Origin: Nitrososphaerota archaeon
GTDB taxonomy: Archaea; Thermoproteota; Nitrososphaeria; Nitrososphaerales; Nitrosopumilaceae
Direction of reading: 5' to 3'
Assembly (NCBI GenBank): GCA_021325595.1
Contig: JAJPGX010000029.1
Coordinates: forward strand, 1 to 50,113
DNA: 50,113 nucleotides
The position numbers and the translations under genes are program-made. The stretch's first letter is position 1. Each line of letters starts with the position of its first letter. Below are positions 41,367 through 49,561 of this stretch, in pieces. Under the pieces are notes generated by a model. The model did not search any database. It was not told the DNA's origin and saw only the letters and a list, made by a program, of their open reading frames with translations.

Positions 41367-42616
41367 TATGATTGATACTTGTCTCCAAGCTCAAGTGACG
41401 CAATTTTTAATTTTAATACCTCGTTTGCGCCTTCATAAATAATGATTGCTCTAGAATCAAGAAAGTGTCTTGCAATTCTACTTGTTTTCTGGTATGCAAA
41501 GGACCCAAACACCTGAACTGCCCTGTTTGCACTGTCAAATGCTGCATTTGTAGCATGTAGTTTGGCTATGGCAGCAAGCCTGTCTGCACGGTTTCTTAAA
41601 TTAGAATATTCCTTGTTTTCCCTGTTTAGTAAAAATAACCAATTTTCATCTTTTTCTTTGAGTGATTCCACATAATCATGTAGTTTTTGTCTTGCAACAG
41701 CTGCTCGATATACCAACCATCTTGAACTTTCGATATTGACAATCATTGTTGCCAAATGTTCTTGAATCAATTGCTTTTTTGCAAGCGTGGATCCATGCTG
41801 TTCTCTTTTTTGTGAGTGTTTTATCGATTCTTCAAGACAATCTTTCATTACCCCTATTGACCCTGCTGCAACACTTAGTCTGCCATCAATCAAAGCACTG
41901 TATGCCACACTAAGTCCGTTTCCTTTCTTCCCAAGAAGATTCTTTTTTGGAATTATGCAATTATCAAATGTAATTTCTGCATTTTTTACCGTAAGTAATC
42001 CTATCTTGTTTTTCATTTCTTCAGCATGGTATCCCTTTGAGTTTGTGTCTACTATGAACGCAGAAATTTTTCCATCTGGCCCTTTTGCATAAGTCGTTAT
42101 AACTTTTGCAAATGTTCCATTTCCCACCCAGTGTTTTTTGCCGTTTAGTACATAGTTGTCTCCTTTTTCCTCAAATTTTGTCACAATGGAACTAGGGTCA
42201 CTTCCTGCATCTGGCTCAGTAAGTCCAAATGCCATGATGCTTTTTCCATTAGTTGTTTCTGGGAGATATTGTCTTTTTTGTTCTTCATTTGCCCAGTTCT
42301 GTAGAATCATTTGCCCTATTGATATATGGGCAGAAAAAAAAGTTCGTAGTGAGTTTCCTTCTCTCCCTATTCTTTCAAGTGCGAAAACATATGTGAGTAT
42401 GTCATATCCTAACCCCCCATATTTTTTTGATATTGGACATCCAAGCATTCCAATCTCTCCAAACTCTGGAATTACTCTGTCGTTTATTCGCTCTTCAAGG
42501 TAGGCTTTTGTTTCATAATCTCGTATTAATTTACAAACCCTATCTACTTTATCTAAGAAATTTTTTTGTTCTTCTGTTACTTCAAAATTCATTTTAGAAA
42601 TATTCGAAAATGACAT
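41363..42616 (-). CDS. Acyl-CoA dehydrogenase
   Basis: 417 residues. The flavin-site block FGLTEPDAGSDPSS near 130, HWVGNGTFAKV near 158, GRLSVAAGSIGVM near 245 and, near the C-terminus, AVQVFGSFAYQKTSRIARHFLDSRAIIIYEGANEV with the catalytic Glu. Oxidises acyl-CoA at alpha-beta; the substrate class (fatty, branched or aromatic) is unknown. Another ATG eight codons in is possible. No ETF or thiolase gene is nearby. Confidence 0.92.
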   Translation of the reverse strand: MSFSNISKMNFEVTEEQKNFLDKVDRVCKLIRDYETKAYLEERINDRVIPEFGEIGMLGCPISKKYGGLGYDILTYVFALERIGREGNSLRTFFSAHISIGQMILQNWANEEQKRQYLPETTNGKSIMAFGLTEPDAGSDPSSIVTKFEEKGDNYVLNGKKHWVGNGTFAKVITTYAKGPDGKISAFIVDTNSKGYHAEEMKNKIGLLTVKNAEITFDNCIIPKKNLLGKKGNGLSVAYSALIDGRLSVAAGSIGVMKDCLEESIKHSQKREQHGSTLAKKQLIQEHLATMIVNIESSRWLVYRAAVARQKLHDYVESLKEKDENWLFLLNRENKEYSNLRNRADRLAAIAKLHATNAAFDSANRAVQVFGSFAYQKTSRIARHFLDSRAIIIYEGANEVLKLKIASLELGDKYQSY

Positions 42617-42652
42617 TTTTTTGTTCGATATTAGATACTCTAGTTATAGTTT

Positions 42653-42775
42653 CTATACTTTTATCATTTGTATTTCTCTTACATGATGTTTTGATAGATC
42701 TTCATGCAAAGCAGCATGGTATTCATCGGTGAAGGTAAGATTACATCTATAACATTTCCATGCTTTGCTACTCAC
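42653..42775 (-). CDS. 40-residue C2H2 zinc finger protein
   Basis: GTG start, 40 codons, placed 25 bases after the box ctttataaatt (about 42792-42802). The frame is open much further upstream, but that part is AT-biased and codes for Lys/Asn/Tyr-rich sequence without sense. KCYRCNLTFTDEYHAALHEDLSKHH gives C-x2-C then His-18 and His-23/25, a classic single C2H2 finger with a basic end. Likely binds nucleic acid. Confidence 0.65.
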   Translation of the reverse strand: MSSKAWKCYRCNLTFTDEYHAALHEDLSKHHVREIQMIKV

Positions 42776-42972
42776 AGTATTATTATGCAACTTTAATTTA
42801 TAAAGATATTGTACTATTTGTCTATTTTTTTGAATAATACAGATCCAGTAAATTTTTAGATAGAATTTTTTATTATTATGCTTCCAATTATTGAATTTTA
42901 TCTCTAAACATGATATGAACAACACGTCAACAGTGATGCAATTTATAAAATAGATTGATATCGAAAGACCAG

Positions 42973-43581
42973 TTGCGACTGGAAAAAGAAGTCCAAAAGA
43001 GAACTAGAAGCGATTCAGCACATGATTTTCAGCACATAATGCGTGTACTCAAAAATGCACAAAAAATAGCAAGGAAGGAAAGGGCAAACATTCGACTTGT
43101 AACTGCAGCCGTATTGCTACATGATATTATTTCATATCCAAAATCAGATCCGCGATCAAAGAATTCTTCATCTGAAAGCGCAATCATGGCAAGAAAGATA
43201 CTTAAAAAATATCACTACACCAGTGATGAAATTGAGACTATATCTGATGCCATAAGAGACCATAGTTTCTCAAAAGGTGTCACGCCCAGATCACTAGAAG
43301 GTAAGATTCTGCAAGATGCCGATAGATTAGATGCTATTGGTGCAATAGGAATAGCAAGAACTTTTGCTGTAGGCGGAGCAGAAAATAGGTCTTTTTATAA
43401 CAAAGATGATCCGTTTTGCAAAAATCGTATACCCAATGATAAAATTTACACCTTGGATCATTTCTACAGGAAACTGTTACTCTTAGAAAAAAAGATGAAT
43501 ACAAAATCGGGAAAAAGAGAGGCAAGAAACAGGACAAGGGTTTTGAAGAAATTTATAAATGACTTGCAAAAGGAAATCTAA
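42973..43581 (+). CDS. HD-domain phosphohydrolase (YedJ/RelA-like HD fold)
   Basis: 202 residues from a TTG 27 bases after a tttataaaat box; the TTG at 42955 would be too close. HD motif residues are His in SAHDFQHIMRV near 18, LLHDI near 49, DHSFSKG near 97 and DADRLDAIGAIGIARTF near 115. Cleaves phosphate esters of nucleotides or similar; the substrate is unknown. The 3' end overlaps the following convergent gene by 4 bases. Confidence 0.87.
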   Translation: MRLEKEVQKRTRSDSAHDFQHIMRVLKNAQKIARKERANIRLVTAAVLLHDIISYPKSDPRSKNSSSESAIMARKILKKYHYTSDEIETISDAIRDHSFSKGVTPRSLEGKILQDADRLDAIGAIGIARTFAVGGAENRSFYNKDDPFCKNRIPNDKIYTLDHFYRKLLLLEKKMNTKSGKREARNRTRVLKKFINDLQKEI

Positions 43582-43889
43582 CCATATTCCAGGTAACGCT
43601 TGAATCTTTTTTCTATTTCATAATTTGTGCCAGAAAGTATTCGTTGAACCTCTTCGTTATGTCTATACCGTATATGTTCAATCATATCTTTGAATTGTTC
43701 ATCTTGTGGATAGACAGTAATCAGTGGATCCAATATATTGAAATATTCTGCAACCTTTTTACGAAACTCTTCCTTCGAGGGTCGTCTAATCTTATTCATT
43801 CTAAACCATATAGTTGCCCAGCTTGCTCCAATCACATGTGGTAATAGATCATATGCTCTATCAATTTCAAAACCGTCGCCTTCTCTCAT
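43578..43889 (-). CDS. Hypothetical protein cotranscribed with hemB
   Basis: 103 residues. DRAYDLLPHVIGASWATIWFRMNKIRRPSKEEF then a helical, charged C-terminus (MIEHIRYRHNEEVQRIL). Soluble, no metal motif. ATG overlaps the hemB stop (ATGA), so it is translationally coupled to hemB and may belong to haem synthesis, but no family is recognised. Confidence 0.72.
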   Translation of the reverse strand: MREGDGFEIDRAYDLLPHVIGASWATIWFRMNKIRRPSKEEFRKKVAEYFNILDPLITVYPQDEQFKDMIEHIRYRHNEEVQRILSGTNYEIEKRFKRYLEYG

Positions 43890-44866
43890 TTCTCGTTTAG
43901 TATTTTAGCTGCATTCTTTGAGAAATATGTTACTATCATGTCTGCTCCGGCGCGCTTTATTGCTGTCAGTATTTCTAGCGTTACCTCATTTTCATCTATC
44001 CATCCTTGCATAGCGGCTGCTTTCACTAATGCATACTCTCCTGATACACTATAAGCAGATATTGGTACGTTGAATCTTTCTCGAGTCATTGAAATTAGGT
44101 CTAGATACGCTAGGGCTGGTTTTATCATGACAATATCAACACCTTCAGATATATCCGTCTCAACCTCTCTCATGGCCTCTTTTGGATTGGTATAAGGCAG
44201 TTGGTAGCTCTTCCTGTCACCAAACTGCGGTGCAGAATGAGCCATATCTTTGAATGGGGAATACAAGGATGAGCGGTGCTTTGCAGAATGAGACATAATT
44301 GCAATGTCTGTAAAACCTGCATCATCTAGTCCTTGTCTTATTGCTTTTACTTGCCCATCCATCATTGCAGATGGTGAAACTAGATCTGCCCCTGCTTGTG
44401 CTTGACTTATAGCTACTTTTGCAAGTGTGTCAAGGCTAGAATCATTATCAATTTTATTTCCTTTGACAAGCCCACAGTGTCCTGAACTAGTATATTGACA
44501 CAAACAAACATCAGCCATGATTGCAATCTCATTTCCCAAGTTCTTACGAATTTCAGAAATTGCTTTTTGAACAATTCCATCTTGGGCAAATGCAGAAGTA
44601 CCTTGATCATCTTTGTGGGATGGAATTCCAAAAACCATAACTGCTGGAATTTTAAGATCAGCTATTGCGTTTACTTCATCAACAACATCTTTTAGTGGTA
44701 ATCGCTCCATTCCAGGCATAGATTGTCCTGCCGATTTAGATTTGAGACCTTCTTGTACAAAAACTGGGCAGATCAAATCTTTTGGCGATAGTCTTATCTC
44801 TTCAAGTAACTCTCTAATTTTACCAGTTTTTCTTAGTCTGCGCAGTCTTAGATTAGGAAAGGACAT
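43886..44866 (-). CDS. hemB: Delta-aminolevulinic acid dehydratase (porphobilinogen synthase)
   Basis: 326 residues. Zn-site CLCQYTSSGHCG near 121, first active Lys in MSHSAKHRSSLYSPF near 193 and second in VMIKPALAYLD near 246. Condenses two ALA to porphobilinogen. The ATG is 27 bases after an aaattatattgc box located in the hemA-hemB gap; a TTG three codons upstream is an alternative. Acts directly after the HemA/HemL steps; HemL is not in the window. Confidence 0.96.
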   Translation of the reverse strand: MSFPNLRLRRLRKTGKIRELLEEIRLSPKDLICPVFVQEGLKSKSAGQSMPGMERLPLKDVVDEVNAIADLKIPAVMVFGIPSHKDDQGTSAFAQDGIVQKAISEIRKNLGNEIAIMADVCLCQYTSSGHCGLVKGNKIDNDSSLDTLAKVAISQAQAGADLVSPSAMMDGQVKAIRQGLDDAGFTDIAIMSHSAKHRSSLYSPFKDMAHSAPQFGDRKSYQLPYTNPKEAMREVETDISEGVDIVMIKPALAYLDLISMTRERFNVPISAYSVSGEYALVKAAAMQGWIDENEVTLEILTAIKRAGADMIVTYFSKNAAKILNEK

Positions 44867-44901
44867 TTGTATCAAAGTACCTTTTGTAGCAATATAATTT
44901 G

Positions 44902-46158
44902 TTACTCTTTTGTCTTATAATCAAAGAGTTTGGTAACAGTTTTTACGATTTCAGAATCTCCTTGTTCTGAGGCCTTTCTTAGATTGTTCATTGGTGTTGA
45001 CATGATATCCTCAACTATTGCCTGTGTGAGTTGGTCAATAATTCTGATTTTGTTCTCATCTGTTTCACCCAGCATTTGAAGTGCCTTTCTTAGCTCTTTT
45101 AGCCTCACTTGATCAATCTCTTTAAAAACACCATTTACAATTGGCTCTACCTCAATTCGCTTCATAGCTGCTTCTACTACGGGCAGCTCTTCATTAATTA
45201 TTTTCTCTGCTGAAGATACTACACCCATCCTAGTTCTCATGTTTTTATCTACCATTTCTGCAATTTGGTCCAGATTCATCATTTTGATCTTCTTTATTGT
45301 TGAAACCTTTTCATCTACAGTTCTTGGGTTTGACAGATCCATTATCATCATACCGTTTTTTCCAGACTCCATAGCTTCTTTTACTCTATCATATGTGACA
45401 AGAAAATATGGAGCCGTAGTTGCAACAAAAAGAACATCTATCGACCTAAAATCGGCAATTGCTTCTTCAAACTTGACTGGTTTTCCTCCAACGGTTTCTG
45501 CAAATGCCTTTGAACGCTCAAAGGTTCGACTTGTTACAAGAAATTCTATCTCTCTTTTCTTAAGAGATTTGGCAACAAGACTTGCTGCCTCTCCTGTCCC
45601 TATAAGAAGAATGCGTTTTGACTTTAGATCATCAATGTTTTCTTCTGCCAGCTTAACTGCCATGGAACCAATTGATATGCTCCCTTTGCTTATTCCAGTA
45701 GTACGTCTTACACGAGTTCCAATTCGAATTGCCTTATCAAACAATGTATTAAGACTGGTTCCAGATGCCTGTAGTTGTCGTGCTGTGTTTATGGATTCCT
45801 TTACTTGTCCCAAGATTTGTTCCTCACCTACAACCATAGAATCAAGTCCTGAAGTAAGCTTTAGCAAGTGTTCATATGCCTCAGTTCCTTGACTTATCTC
45901 AAGATTTTCCTTGAATGCGTTTTCTTCTAGTCCTGAAACAGAAGCCCAAGTTTTTTTTATTTTTTCTGTATTTGAGACATTTCCACATCCGAAAAGCTCT
46001 ACCCTGTTACAGGTCTGCAATATTACACATTCCTGCAATCCAGAATGTTTTAGAAATGATTGATAAGCAGAGTCTAGATCCCTAAATGTGAATCTTTCAA
46101 GCATGTGAATCGGAGATTTGCGGAATGTAACTCTCGCATTAATAACATCATTTGTCAT
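44902..46158 (-). CDS. hemA: Glutamyl-tRNA reductase
   Basis: 418 residues. Catalytic Cys-50 in LQTCNRVELFG, GEEQILGQVK near 110, NADPH loop GTGEAASLVAKSL near 181, C-terminal dimerisation helix from about 320. Reduces glutamyl-tRNA to glutamate-1-semialdehyde. The ATG overlaps the end of the precorrin-2 dehydrogenase gene, giving a coupled pair. Confidence 0.96.
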   Translation of the reverse strand: MTNDVINARVTFRKSPIHMLERFTFRDLDSAYQSFLKHSGLQECVILQTCNRVELFGCGNVSNTEKIKKTWASVSGLEENAFKENLEISQGTEAYEHLLKLTSGLDSMVVGEEQILGQVKESINTARQLQASGTSLNTLFDKAIRIGTRVRRTTGISKGSISIGSMAVKLAEENIDDLKSKRILLIGTGEAASLVAKSLKKREIEFLVTSRTFERSKAFAETVGGKPVKFEEAIADFRSIDVLFVATTAPYFLVTYDRVKEAMESGKNGMMIMDLSNPRTVDEKVSTIKKIKMMNLDQIAEMVDKNMRTRMGVVSSAEKIINEELPVVEAAMKRIEVEPIVNGVFKEIDQVRLKELRKALQMLGETDENKIRIIDQLTQAIVEDIMSTPMNNLRKASEQGDSEIVKTVTKLFDYKTKE

Positions 46159-46808
46159 TACAAGTCACCTAGCATTTCGATTACCCTTTTCTGTGCCATT
46201 AGTAGATTTCCGTCTGCTATTAATTGTTTAATACGTTTGTCATTCATAACTGCGTATAGAAACTTCTTTCTTTGAGGAAAAGTGGCGATCTTTTTCTTGG
46301 CAGCTCGTCTTGCATAGTCTTGCAATTTGATATGGTAGATGTCTTCTTTTTTGATTAGTTTTTTGAATACCTTCTCTGCTTGTAGTCTGAGCTTTCTTGA
46401 CATTGCAGGACTTTTTCCTCCCGTAGATACCGCAATTTGGACCGTATCTTCAATATTTATTACAGAACCAAATGCAAAGTCACTTACTTCGGGATCATCC
46501 GCAGCATATGCATAGCAACGCATTTTTTTTGCCTGATCAACTATCCTACGATTTAGTTTTTTGTCATCAGTTGTTGCAAGAACCATAAATGGTCTGTATT
46601 TTTTTAAAAAGTTTGCATTTTGAAGCCTTATTTTTTTGAATTGGATCTTTTTTTTCTTGACATAGTTCTCAATTTGTCTATTAGTTGAATCGCTTACAAG
46701 AAGAATTTTACAATCTTGCGTAAGTAAGGCATTAACTTTCTTTAGACCTTCATTGCCTCCTCCTACAACAATTACTAGCTTACCTTTGAGGTTAAGATCA
46801 ACTATCAA
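46158..46808 (-). CDS. Precorrin-2 dehydrogenase / sirohydrochlorin ferrochelatase (Met8/SirC type)
   Basis: 216 residues. Rossmann-like VIVVGGGNEGLKKVNALL near 14, DDPEVSDFAFGSVI near 100 and VSTGGKSPAMSRKLR near 125, the Met8/CysG-N signatures. Oxidises precorrin-2 to sirohydrochlorin and may insert iron. First gene of the hemA-hemB run. It provides the sirohaem precursor for the AhbAB gene on the other side of the divergent promoter. Confidence 0.92.
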   Translation of the reverse strand: MIVDLNLKGKLVIVVGGGNEGLKKVNALLTQDCKILLVSDSTNRQIENYVKKKKIQFKKIRLQNANFLKKYRPFMVLATTDDKKLNRRIVDQAKKMRCYAYAADDPEVSDFAFGSVINIEDTVQIAVSTGGKSPAMSRKLRLQAEKVFKKLIKKEDIYHIKLQDYARRAAKKKIATFPQRKKFLYAVMNDKRIKQLIADGNLLMAQKRVIEMLGDL

Positions 46809-46898
46809 TGATTTCCAGCTGTCTTCGTATATTATTTATAGATTCCATGGCAATCTAGGTAACATTTTTAATTGTAATTGGTAACGCTTGATATAACA

Positions 46899-47912
46899 AT
46901 GGATAACTTGGACAAAGAGATCCTCAACGAGATCCAGTGGACATTCCCTCTAGTTCCAAGACCATACTCTGAGATGGCAAAAAAATTTGGAATCTCAGAT
47001 GAAGAAATAATGAAAAGAATATGTGTTCTAAAAGACAGCGGGGTCATAAGACAACTTAGTGCAATATTTGATACAAGAAAGCTTGGATACAAAAGTGCTC
47101 TAGTCGCAATGGCGATTGAACCAGAAAAGCTAGATAGTGTTGCAAACCAAGTTAACAAACATCCCGGCGTCAGCCATAATTATGAAAGAAATCACGAATA
47201 CAATCTTTGGTTTACCTTAGCGGTACCACCTGGTTCTGATCTAAAAACAGAGATTGACAAGTTTTCGAAATTATCTGGAATAAACAAAGTAAGGTTGTTG
47301 CCAACAATCAAACTTTTCAAGATAGGTGTAAAACTAGAAATGGTAGAAGATAAAAAATCTGACATCAAGCCAAGTGAAGAAAAAAAGAAAATCAAGGATG
47401 TAAAATTTGTTGCAACTGAAGAAGATAAGAACTACATAAGAGAGCTTCAAAAAGACATCGAAGTAATAGAGAGACCATTTTTAAAATCTGCACAAAAACT
47501 TGGAATGACTGAGGAACAACTACTTGAAAAAGCCAAGTATTATGAAGAGATTGGAGTTATGCGAAGATTTGCTGCGATATTAAGGCATAGAGAAGCAGGA
47601 TTCATAGCAAATGGAATGATTGTTTGGAAGGTTCCAGACGAAAGAATTGAACAGGTAGGTGCAACACTTGGTTCTTTCCCGCAGATCAGTCATTGTTACC
47701 AGAGACCTACATATCCAGACTGGCCATACAATGTATTTTCCATGGTTCACTGCAAATCGATTGGAGACGCAGAAGAAATGGCAAAAGAGATTCAGAAACA
47801 CGTAGGTGTGGATGACTATAAAATTCTCTTTAGTTCAAGAGAATTCAAGAAAACCAGAGTAGAATATTTCGTAGAACATGAGTTTAAGGTAGAAGAGCCC
47901 ATAACAGTATAA
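46899..47912 (+). CDS. ahbAB: Sirohaem decarboxylase, AhbA-AhbB fusion (AsnC-like)
   Basis: 337 residues with two homologous halves. Each has an AsnC-type helix-turn-helix and RAM domain: RQLSAIFDTRKLGYKSALVAMAI ... HPGVSHNYERNHEYNLWFTLA and RRFAAILRHREAGFIANGMIVWKV ... FPQISHCYQRPTYPDWPYNVFSMVH, where the His/Tyr residues bind sirohaem. In other organisms these are the separate subunits AhbA and AhbB that remove acetate carboxyls from sirohaem. ATG follows a tttttaattg box by 29 bases. A charged linker (about 155-175) joins the halves. Confidence 0.9.
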   Translation: MDNLDKEILNEIQWTFPLVPRPYSEMAKKFGISDEEIMKRICVLKDSGVIRQLSAIFDTRKLGYKSALVAMAIEPEKLDSVANQVNKHPGVSHNYERNHEYNLWFTLAVPPGSDLKTEIDKFSKLSGINKVRLLPTIKLFKIGVKLEMVEDKKSDIKPSEEKKKIKDVKFVATEEDKNYIRELQKDIEVIERPFLKSAQKLGMTEEQLLEKAKYYEEIGVMRRFAAILRHREAGFIANGMIVWKVPDERIEQVGATLGSFPQISHCYQRPTYPDWPYNVFSMVHCKSIGDAEEMAKEIQKHVGVDDYKILFSSREFKKTRVEYFVEHEFKVEEPITV

Positions 47913-47943
47913 TTTTGGCCATTTTGTACCAGTAACGGAGAAT

Positions 47944-49491
47944 GTGTATTTGTTAAAAGTTGTCAAAATCATTAGTTCAAGTCCTTTTTTGATTCCAGTT
48001 TTGCTATTTCTTGGTGCGTTTTTTATCTACTCATACAACTTGGAAGGTCAACCATGGCACCCAGACGAGATAAACTATCTTGGATGGGCTGGAAATTACA
48101 TCTATTTAGTAAATCATGGGTTTTTTGGAAATTCTTGTCTTCTTTCAATTGATGACTGTAACATGCTATATCACATACCAGCGCATGGAGCAACTTACAG
48201 TCCAATACGCATGCTCCTAATTGGAATACCAATGAGCTGGAAAAATTCTGACAGTGGAGATTTCTATAATTGGTCATGCTATTGGTTCAGTTGTTATCAT
48301 CCAGACAAGGCTCCCACCATTTCACAAATGGGTGCAGGCAGAACTCTCTCTCCTCTTTTTGGAGCATTAACTGTAATGATATCTTTCCTAGTTGGCCGAG
48401 TCCTTTTCAGTAAATATACTGGAATAGTGGTTGCATTTCTTTTCCTGTTTTATGATCTTTGGCTATGGTATAGCAGAACGATAATGGTCGAAGTTCATTA
48501 TGTTTTCTTTAGTATGTTGACATTGTTAATTTTATTATATGCTGTCAAATCTGAACAGATAAAGATCAAGTATCTTGTTTTGGCTGCAATTACGTATGGT
48601 TTCGCATTGACATCAAAGCTCATGTCAGTAGAATTTTCAGTTTTGTTTGCAGTTATCATTTTTATTGTAAACTTGTCAAAAAGAAAAAATGTCAAAAAAC
48701 AAACCGTAAAATCAGGTCTTGCCATAGTTTTGTTTTTTTTATTATCCGGTACAGTATTTTTATTAACAGAACCTGGTTTTTATAAGAATCCGATAGGCCA
48801 GATTGTATCAATGAAAGATGACATGGACAATTACAATCGAGATGTTTGGTTTATAGGATATCCAAACGTTCAAGGATTACAGCCTGTAAGAATTTTGGCA
48901 CTATCTCAGTACACTCTATTTCCTAGCTTGATCAATTATCACGCCTCAGAACCTGCTATGAAAGTTGAGGCAAACTATAGTTGGAATAATCCACCTACCT
49001 ATTCTACCATACCAATATCGCTTTTCTTCTTTATTGGGTTTGCTTACATTGTAAACAGAATAAGAAAACTGAAAGAGTGTTTGCCTGAAGTAATCATGCT
49101 CGTATGGTTTGTAAGCACGTTTGTATACTCTCTTTTGATCCCAAGGGATTTTTCACTTGAACGATATTTGTTACCCCTATTGATTTCAATTATTTTCATT
49201 TCAGCATATGGATTTTGGAATTTTATCAAAATGATATCATACCACAAAACCAAGATTGTGTTTAGTGCATCTCTAATAATTACACATGCAATTACTACAT
49301 TATTTTATTGGCAAAAAATCTATTATTCGTATGGAACTTTTTGGTTTAATCCATTACGATTTGGTACATTTCAACAATCAATTGAAAACATTCTACCACT
49401 CACAATCAATTTGGTATTTTTAGTATTCTTCGGTCTAATGGTGGTACTCAAATTTCAAAAACATGCAAAACATTCAAGAATGATCCAATAA
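47944..49491 (+). CDS. PMT/ArnT-like membrane glycosyltransferase (GT-C)
   Basis: 515 residues from GTG. Around ten membrane helices. The first external loop has WHPDEINYLGWAG (Asp-41, Glu-42), the acidic pair of GT-C enzymes that use lipid-linked sugars. A Cys-rich stretch follows (near 65-115; SCLLSIDDCN, WSCYWFSCYHPDK), unusual and perhaps disulfide-bonded outside. Probably transfers a sugar to protein or lipid at the cell surface. The sugar donor is unknown. Confidence 0.85.
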   Translation: MYLLKVVKIISSSPFLIPVLLFLGAFFIYSYNLEGQPWHPDEINYLGWAGNYIYLVNHGFFGNSCLLSIDDCNMLYHIPAHGATYSPIRMLLIGIPMSWKNSDSGDFYNWSCYWFSCYHPDKAPTISQMGAGRTLSPLFGALTVMISFLVGRVLFSKYTGIVVAFLFLFYDLWLWYSRTIMVEVHYVFFSMLTLLILLYAVKSEQIKIKYLVLAAITYGFALTSKLMSVEFSVLFAVIIFIVNLSKRKNVKKQTVKSGLAIVLFFLLSGTVFLLTEPGFYKNPIGQIVSMKDDMDNYNRDVWFIGYPNVQGLQPVRILALSQYTLFPSLINYHASEPAMKVEANYSWNNPPTYSTIPISLFFFIGFAYIVNRIRKLKECLPEVIMLVWFVSTFVYSLLIPRDFSLERYLLPLLISIIFISAYGFWNFIKMISYHKTKIVFSASLIITHAITTLFYWQKIYYSYGTFWFNPLRFGTFQQSIENILPLTINLVFLVFFGLMVVLKFQKHAKHSRMIQ

Positions 49492-49561
49492 TATCAAATA
49501 GACACATAGGGAGAATTTAAGAGCAACGTGATAATTTCATGACATAAAGAGGAATAAAAAT

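Noticed and set aside
42776-42925. Upstream 50-codon extension of the C2H2 protein
   Set aside because: AT-driven Lys/Asn/Tyr/Ile composition and a TATA box inside it; not protein-like.
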